DNA of 34,891 nt, from positions 1 to 34,891 of the forward strand of contig SVND01000027.1 of assembly GCA_015067075.1 (NCBI GenBank), read 5' to 3'. The first letter of the stretch is position 1. Each line of letters begins with the position of its first letter. The stretch is from Oscillospiraceae bacterium (GTDB taxonomy: Bacteria; Bacillota; Clostridia; Oscillospirales; SIG530). The notes beneath the pieces were generated by a model. That model was given only the letters and a program-made list of their open reading frames with translations. It was not told the DNA's origin and ran no database searches. The translations under genes and the position numbers were made by a program. Shown in pieces: positions 15,710 to 24,627 of this stretch.

Positions 15710-17311
15710 ATGAAGATCACTCTTTGCAGTTCTCTTGAAAAAATTTTTCCCGACTCCCCTGCGCCCAAACCGTTCACTTCCGCCTCTTGCTTATGCGGAG
15801 AACGCTTTTCTTTTCAAGCCGTTGTTTACTCCGAAAAAAAATCAGACGTTGCCATATCCGTTTCATCAACGCTTGATATATCAGTCAGGCGCGTTGGCTT
15901 TGTACCGAGCAAGCTTCCCGCTTACCTTGACAAACACGATGCGGATTACATATCAATTCAGCCCGGCAATTTTCCAGATGTTCTCTATCCCGTAAAACCC
16001 TTGGAGCATATTCCGTCGAAAACTGCCGTCGCTTTTTGGTTCACCGTTGAACCTACGGATTTTTTCGGAAATCACGATATTTCAATATCTTTTTCAAGCG
16101 GTAAAACAGAAACGGTTAATTTTATGCTGACCGTTTTGCCTGTAAGCTTGCCGAAGCAAAAACTCATTTGCACCCAGTGGTTTCACAGCGATTGCTTAGC
16201 CGTTCATTACGGCTGTGAGGTCTTTTCTGATGAATATTGGCGCATTGTTGAAAGCTTTATGCGCACTGCGGCAAAGCACGGTCAAAATATGATCTTGACG
16301 CCCGTTTTTACACCGCCTTTAGATACGGAGATCGGCGGCGAACGCCCAACGGTACAGCTCGTAAAGGTTATTAAGTCTGACGGCGGATACAGCTTTGATT
16401 TTTCCCTTTTAGATAAATGGATCGACCTTTCCCTTTCCTGCGGATTTGAATGGTTTGAGATATCTCACCTTTTCACCCAATGGGGTGCACTTCACGCACC
16501 GAAAATTATGGCTTACGAAAACGGTGAATATAAGCGCATTTTTGGTTGGGAAACCGATGCAAGCTCCGAGGAATATTCTTCTTTTTTAAAGGTCTTCCTT
16601 TCCGAGCTCGTATCTTACCTCAAAGATAAAGGAATTGCCGACAAGTGCTTTTTCCACGTTTCCGACGAGCCAAACGAGGAAGATATTCCCGCTTACAAAA
16701 ATGCGTTGGATATTGTTTTGACAAGTACAAAGGATATGCGCCGTTTTGATGCGCTTTCAAAATATGATTTTTATCAAAAGGGTCTTGTTCAAACGCCCGT
16801 CGTCTCCTTAAATCATATCAAACCGTTTTTGGAAAACAGAGTTTCACCTCTTTGGGCATATTACTGTTGCGGTCAAAACAAATTCGTTCCAAACCGCTTT
16901 ATGGCAATGCCATCATACAGAAGCCGCATTTTAGGTACACTTCTTTTCAAATTTGATATTGAAGGCTTTTTACAATGGGGCTACAACTTTTGGTTCACCC
17001 AGCTTTCAAAATCTGCAATCGACCCGTACAAGGTGACAGATGCAGGCGAAGCGTTTCCGTCGGGTGACAGCTTCGTGGTCTACCCCGACGAAAACGGCGA
17101 GCCTATTGAATCACTTCGTCTCGTTGTATTTGGAGAAGCACTTCAGGATATGCGCGCTTTACAGCTTTTGGCTGACAAAAAGGGTGTTCAATATGCAAAG
17201 GAATTTTTAGACCGCACCTTAGGCGCAGAGCTTCATTTCGACGAGTATCCAAAAAACAGCGACGCCATACTTAATATGCGCGCTCAATTAAACAAAGAAC
17301 TTTTTGCCTGA
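15710..17311 (+). CDS. DUF4091 / GH123-like putative glycoside hydrolase
   Basis: A 533-residue protein with no signal peptide. The first 145 residues look like beta-sandwich domains, followed by a barrel. FFHVSDEPNEED holds an adjacent Asp-Glu pair (D319, E320), as in the substrate-assisted GH123 N-acetylgalactosaminidases. WAYYCCGQ, RILGTLLFKFDIEGFLQWGYNFW and a C-terminal region with a conserved RLVVFGEALQDMRA match DUF4091 proteins. Family placement is from motif recall; the substrate is unknown, and amino-sugar glycans are only a guess. The ATG at 15710 is preferred to an upstream TTG at 15692. It stands alone, with its own possible promoter and a terminator shared with dxr. Confidence 0.75.
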   Translation: MKITLCSSLEKIFPDSPAPKPFTSASCLCGERFSFQAVVYSEKKSDVAISVSSTLDISVRRVGFVPSKLPAYLDKHDADYISIQPGNFPDVLYPVKPLEHIPSKTAVAFWFTVEPTDFFGNHDISISFSSGKTETVNFMLTVLPVSLPKQKLICTQWFHSDCLAVHYGCEVFSDEYWRIVESFMRTAAKHGQNMILTPVFTPPLDTEIGGERPTVQLVKVIKSDGGYSFDFSLLDKWIDLSLSCGFEWFEISHLFTQWGALHAPKIMAYENGEYKRIFGWETDASSEEYSSFLKVFLSELVSYLKDKGIADKCFFHVSDEPNEEDIPAYKNALDIVLTSTKDMRRFDALSKYDFYQKGLVQTPVVSLNHIKPFLENRVSPLWAYYCCGQNKFVPNRFMAMPSYRSRILGTLLFKFDIEGFLQWGYNFWFTQLSKSAIDPYKVTDAGEAFPSGDSFVVYPDENGEPIESLRLVVFGEALQDMRALQLLADKKGVQYAKEFLDRTLGAELHFDEYPKNSDAILNMRAQLNKELFA

Positions 17312-17313
17312 TA

Positions 17314-17349
17314 AAACCCCGTGGGTGTAGAAAATCACTCACGGGGTTT
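17314..17349. terminator. Shared terminator between DUF4091 gene and dxr
   Basis: A 14-bp stem (17314-17327 with 17336-17349, one G-U pair, core AAACCCCGTG) has an 8-base loop and lies between convergent genes. T-rich flanks are modest on both sides. Confidence 0.8.
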
Positions 17350-17370
17350 AGTTTATCCATAATACACTTA

Positions 17371-18531
17371 TTATTTTATAAAGCTTTTTGCTACAGCGCG
17401 AGCATTGGCGTCAGCTTCCAAAACGTCCTCAAGACAGCTTATGCTGTGATTTTCAACGTTTTCAAGAACGTATGCCACAATATCGGCAATTTTTGCAAAG
17501 GAAATCTGACCCTTTAAAAACGCATCAACTGCAACCTCGTTTGCGCCGTTAACGGTAGCAGGCATTATGCCGCCCATCCTTGCCGCTTCAATGCAATAGC
17601 CAAGGCACGGAAAGTTTTCCCTGTCATGCTCTGCAAAGGTCAGCGCTGACAGCTTTGTAAAATCAAGTCTTCCGTTTAAGCCTTCCATTCTTTGCGGATA
17701 CGTCATGGCGTATTGAATTGCCGTTCGCATATCAGGCGTACCAAGCTGTGCAATAACGGCGCCGTCCTCATATTCAATCATTGAATGAACGATGCTTTGG
17801 CGATGAATGGTTACGTCGACCTTCGATATAGGCATATCAAAAAGGTGCATTGCTTCGATAACCTCGAAGCCTTTATTCATCAGCGTTGCACAGTCAACGG
17901 TTATTTTTTTACCCATTTTCCAAGTGGGATGCAAAAGCGCATCGTCAGCAGTCACATTTTCAAGCTCGCTTCTCTTTTTGCCGTAAAAAGCTCCGCCCGA
18001 CGCCGTTAGAATAATTCTTCTCACGTTTTCGCTTCCACCCTGCATACATTGGAAAACAGCAGAGTGCTCGCTATCTACAGGCAGAATGATACTGCCGCTT
18101 TTTTTAACGGCATTTTTAACAAATTCGCCGCCTGCAACAAGCGTTTCTTTATTGGCAAGGGCAATAGTTTTACCCTTTTCTGCTGCGCGCATAGTCGGTA
18201 AAAGCCCCATCATGCCAACAACGGCAGTTACAACCGTGTCCGCATCCGTATCGGCGGCAACGGCACAAAGTCCGTCCATTCCGTACATTATCTGCGGTTT
18301 GCTGCTACCTAAAAGATTTTCAAGCTCTTTAGCTGTTTTTTCATCGGCGACCGATACAAGCTGCGGTGAAAATTTTTCAATTTGCTTTGCTAAAAGCGTT
18401 ATATTTGTTCCTGCGGCAAGGGCAGTTACCTTTAAACCAAGATGCTCCGCAACCTCAAGAGTCTGCGTGCCAATTGAGCCTGTGGAGCCGATTATTGAAA
18501 TTCTTTCTGTTTTTTTTGTTCTGATAGGCAT
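17371..18531 (-). CDS. dxr: 1-deoxy-D-xylulose 5-phosphate reductoisomerase
   Basis: A 386-residue enzyme of the MEP isoprenoid pathway, converting DXP to MEP with NADPH and a divalent metal. The NADPH loop GSTGSIG is at residues 15-21, ALANKETLVAGG and PVDSEHSAVFQC lie near 125-165, and the metal and substrate loop ILTASGGAFYGKKR follows. MNKGFEVIEA and VHRQSIVHSMIEY-type blocks (IHRQSIVHSMIE) are present. It is the last gene of pyrH-frr-uppS-cdsA-dxr, 14 bp after cdsA. The usual next gene rseP is absent; a terminator follows instead. Confidence 0.97.
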   Translation of the reverse strand: MPIRTKKTERISIIGSTGSIGTQTLEVAEHLGLKVTALAAGTNITLLAKQIEKFSPQLVSVADEKTAKELENLLGSSKPQIMYGMDGLCAVAADTDADTVVTAVVGMMGLLPTMRAAEKGKTIALANKETLVAGGEFVKNAVKKSGSIILPVDSEHSAVFQCMQGGSENVRRIILTASGGAFYGKKRSELENVTADDALLHPTWKMGKKITVDCATLMNKGFEVIEAMHLFDMPISKVDVTIHRQSIVHSMIEYEDGAVIAQLGTPDMRTAIQYAMTYPQRMEGLNGRLDFTKLSALTFAEHDRENFPCLGYCIEAARMGGIMPATVNGANEVAVDAFLKGQISFAKIADIVAYVLENVENHSISCLEDVLEADANARAVAKSFIK

Positions 18532-18545
18532 CGTTCAGATGCTCC

Positions 18546-19397
18546 TTATTTTATAAGTGAAGTAAAATTGAGCACGCAATATACAAGCGGTGCTACAAAA
18601 AGAATGCTGTCAAAACGGTCCATAACGCCGCCGTGACCCGGCATCAGAGTACCAAAATCCTTAGCCTGAAATTGACGCTTGATAACAGATGCGGAAAGGT
18701 CACCTATCACACCTGCAATAACACAAGCGACTGCAAGAATTATCATTTTCCAGATAATAAAATCAACATTCCAGATAAGTTTTGCGACGAAAGTGAACAC
18801 AACAAAGCCCAATACAGTACCAATAAGTCCGCCGATAGCTCCTTCGATCGTTTTCTTTGGGCTTATGGTAGGTGCTAATTTATGCTTTCCGAAAAGCATA
18901 CCCGAAAACAATGCGAAAATGTCGTTGAGCCATGCTCCGAGAAAGATCAGCCAAAAATACACCTCTCCGTTTTCCAATCTTCGCACGAAAACTATGTTGG
19001 AAAAGAAAAACGGAATTATAATTGAAAGTAAAAAGATCGTACCTATCTGCTCAAGCTTATATCTGTTTTGGTTAAGCACCAGCATTGAAAACAGCGCAAA
19101 AACAAGCAAGAAAATAAGGAACATGAGCACCTTTGTCGTAGTTGAAGCTAAAAACGGTACAGCCGCCGCAAAAACAAAGCTGAGCACCATAAGCTCAATA
19201 TGCTTAATATATTTGGTGATGACAAACATTTCATACAAAGAAAGTATAGAAACGAGTGCCATTGCAAAATTCAAAACAAGCGTATTGGATACAAAAAAAA
19301 CAATTATTAAAATAACCGCGCCTACACATCCTGTAATTACACGCTTTAGCATTTGATTATTCTTTTTATCCATAGCTTCCTTTGTGCTACTTTGCAT
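18546..19397 (-). CDS. cdsA: Phosphatidate cytidylyltransferase
   Basis: A 283-residue integral membrane enzyme making CDP-diacylglycerol for phospholipid synthesis. About eight hydrophobic segments follow the short charged N-terminus. The C-terminal signature reads SASVIKRQFQAKDFGTLMPG followed by HGGVMDRFDS, with the metal-binding Asp residues, and SPKKTIEGAIGGL precedes it. Two starts fit: 19397 with GGAAGG ten bases upstream (used here) and 19373 with AAGGA four bases upstream. It sits 63 bp after uppS, and that gap holds a 9-bp hairpin. Confidence 0.95.
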   Translation of the reverse strand: MQSSTKEAMDKKNNQMLKRVITGCVGAVILIIVFFVSNTLVLNFAMALVSILSLYEMFVITKYIKHIELMVLSFVFAAAVPFLASTTTKVLMFLIFLLVFALFSMLVLNQNRYKLEQIGTIFLLSIIIPFFFSNIVFVRRLENGEVYFWLIFLGAWLNDIFALFSGMLFGKHKLAPTISPKKTIEGAIGGLIGTVLGFVVFTFVAKLIWNVDFIIWKMIILAVACVIAGVIGDLSASVIKRQFQAKDFGTLMPGHGGVMDRFDSILFVAPLVYCVLNFTSLIK

Positions 19398-19417
19398 CGT
19401 GCAATACCCTTCCTTTC

Positions 19418-19441
19418 ATGTAACGTCATCAAACGTTACAT
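19418..19441 (-). promoter_or_regulatory. Hairpin in the uppS-cdsA gap
   Basis: A perfect inverted repeat, ATGTAACGT (19418-19426) and ACGTTACAT (19433-19441), has a 6-base loop. On the minus strand it has no T-run, so it is not a simple terminator. It ends just before the GAAAGGAAGG ribosome site of cdsA, so an mRNA-processing, operator or translation-control element is possible. Confidence 0.5.
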
Positions 19442-19460
19442 ATTATGCGTTAAGTGCAGA

Positions 19461-20198
19461 TCATATTCCGCCGTAACGCCTTTCTCGATTGTTATAATCA
19501 GCAATAGCTTTATCAAGGTCTTCAGGCTTGAAATCAGGCCACAAAACATCGGAATACCAAAATTCCGTGTAAGCGGCTTGCCACAAAAGGAAATTCGACA
19601 AACGTTGTTCACCGCTGGGACGGATTATTATATCGGGGTCAGGCATACCTGCGGTATACATTTCCTCCGACAGCATTTGCTCCGTTATCATATCGGCGGT
19701 GATCTCGCCGTTTTTTACCTTCTCGGCAATTTTACGCATGACGTATGTAAGCTCTGCTCTTCCACCGTAATTAAGGGCGATATTCAAGCAAATGCTCGTA
19801 CCGTCCTTTGTTATTTCCATAACGTCAGCGATCTCCTTTTGTACGTCATCGGGAAAACGCGAAACGTCGCCAATGACCTTAACGCAGATATTATCCACGT
19901 TTCCGTCTTTTTTAAAATCACCTATATAAAGCTTCAAAAGCTTCATAAGATTATCGATCTCTTCCTTCGGCCGTTTCCAATTTTCCGTGGAAAAAGCATA
20001 GACCGTAAGGTATTTCACGCCTATCTCGCCGCAATATCTGGCAATACGTTTAAGAGTTTTTACACCCTCCGTATGACCCGCCATACGCGGCAATCCGCGT
20101 TTTTTTGCCCAACGGCCGTTGCCGTCCATAATAATTGCAATATGGGACGGCACGGCTGCTGAATTTAAGCTTTCTTCTTTATCCTTAAAAAGCTTCAT
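19461..20198 (-). CDS. uppS: Undecaprenyl diphosphate synthase
   Basis: A 245-residue cis-prenyltransferase that builds the C55 lipid carrier for peptidoglycan. MDGNGRWAKKRG starts at residue 24 (catalytic D25), GHTEGV follows, and TVYAFSTENWKRP and DIIIRPSGEQRLSNFLLWQ are signature blocks. The usual RTSGE reads RPSGE. The tail YNNRERRYGGI is typical. Its ATG shares one base with the frr stop (TGATG), so the two are coupled. Together with dxr and cdsA it links isoprenoid, lipid and wall synthesis. Confidence 0.97.
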   Translation of the reverse strand: MKLFKDKEESLNSAAVPSHIAIIMDGNGRWAKKRGLPRMAGHTEGVKTLKRIARYCGEIGVKYLTVYAFSTENWKRPKEEIDNLMKLLKLYIGDFKKDGNVDNICVKVIGDVSRFPDDVQKEIADVMEITKDGTSICLNIALNYGGRAELTYVMRKIAEKVKNGEITADMITEQMLSEEMYTAGMPDPDIIIRPSGEQRLSNFLLWQAAYTEFWYSDVLWPDFKPEDLDKAIADYNNRERRYGGI

Positions 20199-20752
20199 CA
20201 GATCTCCATAATTTCCTTTTCTTTTTTCGCTGTAAGCTCGTCAACAAGCTTCGTATACTTGTCAATAAGGTTTTGAGCTTTCTTTTCAGCGTTTGCAAGA
20301 TCGTCTTCTGTTATTTCGGACTTTTTCTTCATTGCTTTAAGCTTGTCTATCATATCTCTGCGGATATTTCTGAGAGCTACCTTGCCGTCTTCGGAAGCTT
20401 TTTTAACGGTCTTACTAAGCTCTTTTCTGCGCTCTTCCGTAAGCGGAGGGAATGCAAGGCGAATGCTCTTGCCGTCGTTTGTCGGATTGATACCGAGATC
20501 AGACGCCAAGATAGCCTTTTCAATAGCCTTAAGTGTGGATGCATCCCAAGGCTGAATAAGAAGTGTACGCGGATCGGGAGAGCTGATAGATGCTACCTGA
20601 TTGAGCGGTGTAACCGTGCCGTAATATTCAATAGTTATCTTATCGAGAACCTTTGCGTTTGCACGTCCGACACGAATCGTGCCGAATTCTTCTTCCAAAA
20701 CGGAATTTGCCTTTTTCATTTTGTTTTCAGCTTCTGTAAATACCTTATCCAT
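20198..20752 (-). CDS. frr: Ribosome recycling factor
   Basis: A 184-residue factor that splits post-termination ribosomes with EF-G. It has GTIRVGRANAKVLDKI near residues 25-40, the YYGTVTPLNQVASISSPDPR block, and PPLTEERRKELSKTVKKASE in the hinge and helical region, ending in a helix-rich tail. Length and motifs are standard. It lies 21 bp downstream of pyrH and is joined to uppS by a TGATG overlap. Confidence 0.98.
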   Translation of the reverse strand: MDKVFTEAENKMKKANSVLEEEFGTIRVGRANAKVLDKITIEYYGTVTPLNQVASISSPDPRTLLIQPWDASTLKAIEKAILASDLGINPTNDGKSIRLAFPPLTEERRKELSKTVKKASEDGKVALRNIRRDMIDKLKAMKKKSEITEDDLANAEKKAQNLIDKYTKLVDELTAKKEKEIMEI

Positions 20753-20773
20753 TATTACTTCTCCTTTAAAAAT

Positions 20774-21475
20774 TTATTTTACTATGGTACCTATTTTTTC
20801 TTTTTTAGCAGCTCTTACAATATTATGAGGATCGTCAAGTCCGAAAAGGAGTATGGGAAGCTTATTATCCATACTCAAGGATGTTGCCGTGCTGTCCATA
20901 ACGCCAAGACCGTTTTTAAGAATATCGAGATAGCTCATGCTTTCGATCTTAACGGCATCAGCGTTCTTATTTGGGTCGTCAGTATAGATAGCGTCAACGT
21001 TTTTAGCCAAAAGCACGATGTCAGCATCTATTTCAACGGCACGTAAAACAGCCGCAGTATCCGTTGAGAAAAACGGATTTCCCGTTCCGCAACCGAAGAT
21101 AACGACTCTGCCCTTTTCAAGATGGCGGACAGCCCTGCTTCTTATATACGGCTCTGCAAAAGCGCGCATTTCAATAGCGGTCTGCACTCTTGTAGATACG
21201 CCGACCTTTTCAAGGGAATCGGCAAGCGCAAGTGCATTCATAACTGTTGCAAGCATTCCCATATGGTCTGCTTTCGTTCTGTCCATATCCTGTCCCTGTC
21301 TGCCACGCCAGAAGTTGCCTGCGCCGACAACGATACCGACCTGTACTCCGAGATCTACACATTCCTTAATTTCAAGACAGACCTTTTTCATCAGATCAAA
21401 GTCCAATCCTGTTTTTTTATCGCCTGCAAGGGCTTCGCCGCTGATTTTAATCAGCACTCTTTTATATACATCCAC
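20774..21475 (-). CDS. pyrH: UMP kinase
   Basis: A 233-residue bacterial UMP kinase of the amino-acid-kinase fold, making UDP in a GTP-activated, UTP-inhibited step. It has the phosphate loop KISGEALAG near residues 9-17, [12 protein letters not shown]-type ([10 protein letters not shown]), [15 protein letters not shown] and [15 protein letters not shown]. The start is GTG at 21473-21475, placed by GAGGAG nine bases upstream; the longer frame to 21532 reads through the upstream terminator and promoter. It heads pyrH-frr-uppS-cdsA-dxr; the rpsB-tsf pair that normally precedes it is not here. Confidence 0.96.
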   Translation of the reverse strand: MDVYKRVLIKISGEALAGDKKTGLDFDLMKKVCLEIKECVDLGVQVGIVVGAGNFWRGRQGQDMDRTKADHMGMLATVMNALALADSLEKVGVSTRVQTAIEMRAFAEPYIRSRAVRHLEKGRVVIFGCGTGNPFFSTDTAAVLRAVEIDADIVLLAKNVDAIYTDDPNKNADAVKIESMSYLDILKNGLGVMDSTATSLSMDNKLPILLFGLDDPHNIVRAAKKEKIGTIVK

Positions 21476-21510
21476 TTCACAAGACTCCTCTTTTAATATT
21501 CTCACCTTAT

Positions 21511-21539
21511 ATTTTATACAAAAAAAGAGCATTTGTAAA
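21511..21539 (-). promoter_or_regulatory. Likely promoter of the pyrH operon, nested in a terminator
   Basis: On the minus strand: TTTACA (21534-21539), 17 bp, TAAAAT (21511-21516). The -35 box is part of the distal arm of the preceding terminator hairpin. Confidence 0.45.
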
Positions 21540-21569
21540 GTATTATTTTAAAAAACTTTAAAAATGCTC
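21527..21569 (-). terminator. Terminator of the aromatic/ACT/PF06838 operon
   Basis: A 14-bp stem (GAGCATTTGTAAAG at 21527-21540 with 21556-21569, one mismatch) is followed on the minus strand by seven T. It lies about 15 bp beyond the stop of the PF06838 gene and isolates that operon from pyrH. Confidence 0.85.
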
Positions 21570-21584
21570 CAATTTTTTTTGATT

Positions 21585-22844
21585 TTATCTCGACATTATG
21601 GATTTTGCCGCTAAAAGCACGCCCGTTTTTCCGCTTTCATAGGTAAGACCGCCCTGTAAAAACGCAGTATACGGCTCACGCACAGGTCCGTCTGCCGAAA
21701 GCTCGATGGAAGCGCCTTGTGTAAAAGCACCTGCCGCCATGATTATAGGTGAGCTGTATCCCGGCATATCCCACGGCTCGGGACGTACGAAAGAGTCAAT
21801 GGGAGCGCCCATCTGAATGCCCTCGCAAAATGCAATAAGTCCGTCTGCCGTTTTAAGAGATATTGCCTGAATTATATCGGCACGCGCTTCATTATATCTC
21901 GGCAACGTCTCATAGCCCATAAGCTCAAAAAGTGCTGCCGCAAAAACAGCAGTTTTTACAGCCTGCGCAACTATATGAGGAGCCATGAAAATTCCCTTGA
22001 ACATATTCCTGTTTTGACCGAGGCTTGCACCGCAATGGCTTCCTATGCCCGGAGCTGTAAGTCTGCAAGCCGCAGCTTCCACAAGGTCTGCTCTGCCCGC
22101 TACGTATCCACCTGTATCAGCCATACCGCCGCCCGGATTTTTGATAAGCGAGCCGCATATAAGGTCAGCGCCAACCTCCGTAGGCTCGGAAAGCTCAACA
22201 AATTCACCATAACAGTTATCAACCATTATGATAATATCCTTGTCTATCGCTTTGACAAATTTGCAAAGCTTGCCTATTTCTTCAACGGTAAGCGTCGGTC
22301 GAGTTGAATAGCCGCGGGAGCGCTGAAGATATACCATACGAGTTTTTTCTTTAAGCTTTTCGGAAAGCCCGTCGTAATCGATGGTACCGTCGTTCAAAAG
22401 CTCAAGCTGGTCATATATCACGCCGTAGCCCACGAGAGAATGAGGGTCGTCGCCTGAAATGCCGATGACCTCTTCAAGCGTATCGTAAGGCTTACCTGTG
22501 ACGGCAAGCATTTTATCCCCCGGAGAAAGTGCGCCGAAAAGTCCAATAGCCAAAGCATGAGTGCCAGATACGATATTGTGGCGAACAAGAGCCGCTTCCG
22601 CAGCGAAGATCTCGGCGTAAACCTCGTCAAGAACCTCTCTGCCTCTGTCGCTGTAGCCATATCCCGTTGAAGGTGTAAAATGGCTTTCGGATACGCATTT
22701 ATTTCTGAATGCGGAAAGAACCTTCATTTGATTTGCCATGGCTATTTCGTCAATTCTGTCGAAATACGGACGTGCAAGTGTCTCCGCTTTGTCGCTCAAA
22801 GCCAACAGCTCAGGTGAAAATCCAAAATAATTTCTTACAGCCAT
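21585..22844 (-). CDS. PF06838 PLP-dependent enzyme (methionine gamma-lyase/aluminium-resistance family)
   Basis: A 419-residue fold-type-I PLP protein. SGTHALAIGLFGALSPGD near residues 95-112 and the Schiff-base lysine region CGSLIKNPGGGMADTGGYVAG near 233-252 identify the family often named aluminium resistance protein or methionine gamma-lyase. The physiological reaction is unsettled; carbon-sulfur lyase activity is the usual guess. The ATG overlaps the end of the ACT gene by 10 bp. Position as last gene of the aromatic-acid operon, coupled to an ACT sensor, raises the chance that it acts on an amino acid in the same pathway; that is inference. Confidence 0.85.
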   Translation of the reverse strand: MAVRNYFGFSPELLALSDKAETLARPYFDRIDEIAMANQMKVLSAFRNKCVSESHFTPSTGYGYSDRGREVLDEVYAEIFAAEAALVRHNIVSGTHALAIGLFGALSPGDKMLAVTGKPYDTLEEVIGISGDDPHSLVGYGVIYDQLELLNDGTIDYDGLSEKLKEKTRMVYLQRSRGYSTRPTLTVEEIGKLCKFVKAIDKDIIIMVDNCYGEFVELSEPTEVGADLICGSLIKNPGGGMADTGGYVAGRADLVEAAACRLTAPGIGSHCGASLGQNRNMFKGIFMAPHIVAQAVKTAVFAAALFELMGYETLPRYNEARADIIQAISLKTADGLIAFCEGIQMGAPIDSFVRPEPWDMPGYSSPIIMAAGAFTQGASIELSADGPVREPYTAFLQGGLTYESGKTGVLLAAKSIMSR

Positions 22845-23269
22845 CTGTTCAACTCTTCATGCTTCATAACGGGCACGTTGTTTGCAATCAACGCCTCAAT
22901 CGCCTTGTCCTTGTCGTCAACCTTGATAATAACATATGCTTTATGATCGCTTTTTGATACAAACGCATATACATATTCAATAGTAACGCTCTTTGCAGAT
23001 AAAATATGCAAGGGCTTTGCAAGTCCGCCGGGATTGTCATCAATACCAACAGCTATAACGCTTGTTATCGTTACGGCAAGTCCCGCTTCCTTTAAAACCT
23101 GTTCTGCTTTGTCAGGCTCATCGACGATAACGCGCAAAATACCGAAATCCGTAGTATCCGCAATTGAAAGCGCACAGATGTTAATATTGTTTTTACCGAG
23201 GATGTCAATTATCTCTGCAAGTCTTCCCTGTTTATTTTGAACAAAAATCGAAATCTGCTTAATTGTCAT
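22835..23269 (-). CDS. Tandem ACT-domain protein
   Basis: A 144-residue protein made of two ACT domains (about residues 2-70 and 72-140) with nothing else. The first starts IKQISIFVQNKQGRLAEIID; the second has IDDNPGGLAKPLHIL, a typical ligand loop, and ends in IEALIANNVPVMKHEEL. ACT pairs bind amino acids and change oligomer state. Similar stand-alone proteins commonly accompany paaK and ior genes. A role as allosteric partner or sensor of aromatic amino acids is inferred. It lies 32 bp downstream of the second paaK and overlaps the PF06838 gene. Confidence 0.9.
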   Translation of the reverse strand: MTIKQISIFVQNKQGRLAEIIDILGKNNINICALSIADTTDFGILRVIVDEPDKAEQVLKEAGLAVTITSVIAVGIDDNPGGLAKPLHILSAKSVTIEYVYAFVSKSDHKAYVIIKVDDKDKAIEALIANNVPVMKHEELNRWL

Positions 23270-23301
23270 AGTAGAAGCATTCCTTTCATTTTATATTAAA
23301 A

Positions 23302-24606
23302 TTACGCTTTGCGGTTATCAATAACGCGCTTTGCTTTGCCTTCAACTCGCGGCAAGCTCTTGGGCTCAACAAGTTTTACCTTAGCTGAAATGTTAAGTGT
23401 GCTGTCAAGGGCGCGCTTTATCTCAGCCTCAACGCTCTCAAGTCCCTTAACCTCGTCGGAGAACATTTCGTTCGTCATTTCAACGTCAACTTCAAGTGTG
23501 TCGAGATTGCCCTTTCTGTCAACGATAAGCTGATAATACGGCGTTGCGTAGCCAAGCTCTAAAAGTACGCTTTCGATCTGTGACGGGAATACGTTTATTC
23601 CGCGGATGATAAGCATATCGTCAGTTCTGCCGCTGGGCTTTTTCATGCGGACAAGCGTTCTGCCGCATTCGCACTTTTCGTAAGTGAGGCAAGAAATATC
23701 GCGAGTGCGGTATCTGAGAAGCGGTATGCATTCTTTCGTAACAGTTGTAAATACAAGCTCGCCCCAAGAGCCCTCGGGCAACACTTCGCCCGTATCGGGA
23801 TCGATAATTTCAGGAATGAAAAAGTCTTCATTGATATGCATTCCCTTGCCTTCAATACATTCAAAAGCAACACCCGGACCTGAAATTTCAGAAAGACCGT
23901 AAATATCACGGGCTTTTATGCCAAGTCTGCGCTCGATCTCCTCGCGCATCTGCTCTGTCCACGGCTCTGCTCCGAAAAATCCTGCCTTAAGGCTGAGAGC
24001 TGATTTATCAACGCCCATCTCCTCCATTGTTTCGGCAATGTAAAGAGCGTAAGAAGGCGTGCAGCATATGATAGAAGAACCGAAATCCTGGAAAATCTGA
24101 ACCTGACGCTTCGTATTACCCGTAGATACGGGAATTGTTATAGCACCCATTCTTTCAGCGCCGTAATGCAAGCCAAGACCGCCTGTAAACAAGCCGTAAC
24201 CGTAAGAAACGTGAACAAAATCATTTTTTCTTGTGCCTATGGAATAAAGCGCACGCGCAACGCAGTCGCTCCAATCGTTTATATCCTTTTGTGTATAGCC
24301 TACGACCGTCTGTTTGCCTGTTGTACCTGAAGATGCGTGAATACGGACAACATCCTCAAGGGGCGCGCAGAAAAGTCCATACGGATAGTTATCGCGGATA
24401 TCCTGCTTATATGTGAACGGAAGCTTAGAAAGATCCTCTATTCCGCGGATATCTTCAGGCTTAATGCCTGCTTCATCGAATTTTTGCTTATAAAACGGTA
24501 CGTTGTTATAAATACGTCTTACCATTTCAATGAGTCTGTACGACTGAAGAAGCTCCATCTCATGACGGGACATAGTTTCTTCTTTTTCATTCCAAAAACA
24601 GCTCAT
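23302..24606 (-). CDS. paaK: Phenylacetate-CoA ligase family protein, copy 2
   Basis: A 434-residue AMP-forming aryl-CoA ligase. The P-loop SSGTTGK is at residues 92-98, [15 protein letters not shown] near 140, [13 protein letters not shown] near 235, and the RTRDIS and VFPSQIE segments of the C-terminal domain follow. [11 protein letters not shown] closes the protein. The CRTL-type Cys-rich patch (YEKCECGRT) is typical of this family. It converts arylacetates to CoA thioesters, or in reverse could release the acid. The ATG is preceded by AAAGGA. It stands 21 bp after iorB, and a clear paralogue precedes iorA. Confidence 0.92.
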   Translation of the reverse strand: MSCFWNEKEETMSRHEMELLQSYRLIEMVRRIYNNVPFYKQKFDEAGIKPEDIRGIEDLSKLPFTYKQDIRDNYPYGLFCAPLEDVVRIHASSGTTGKQTVVGYTQKDINDWSDCVARALYSIGTRKNDFVHVSYGYGLFTGGLGLHYGAERMGAITIPVSTGNTKRQVQIFQDFGSSIICCTPSYALYIAETMEEMGVDKSALSLKAGFFGAEPWTEQMREEIERRLGIKARDIYGLSEISGPGVAFECIEGKGMHINEDFFIPEIIDPDTGEVLPEGSWGELVFTTVTKECIPLLRYRTRDISCLTYEKCECGRTLVRMKKPSGRTDDMLIIRGINVFPSQIESVLLELGYATPYYQLIVDRKGNLDTLEVDVEMTNEMFSDEVKGLESVEAEIKRALDSTLNISAKVKLVEPKSLPRVEGKAKRVIDNRKA

Positions 24607-24627
24607 ATTATCATCCTTTCTCGTTGG

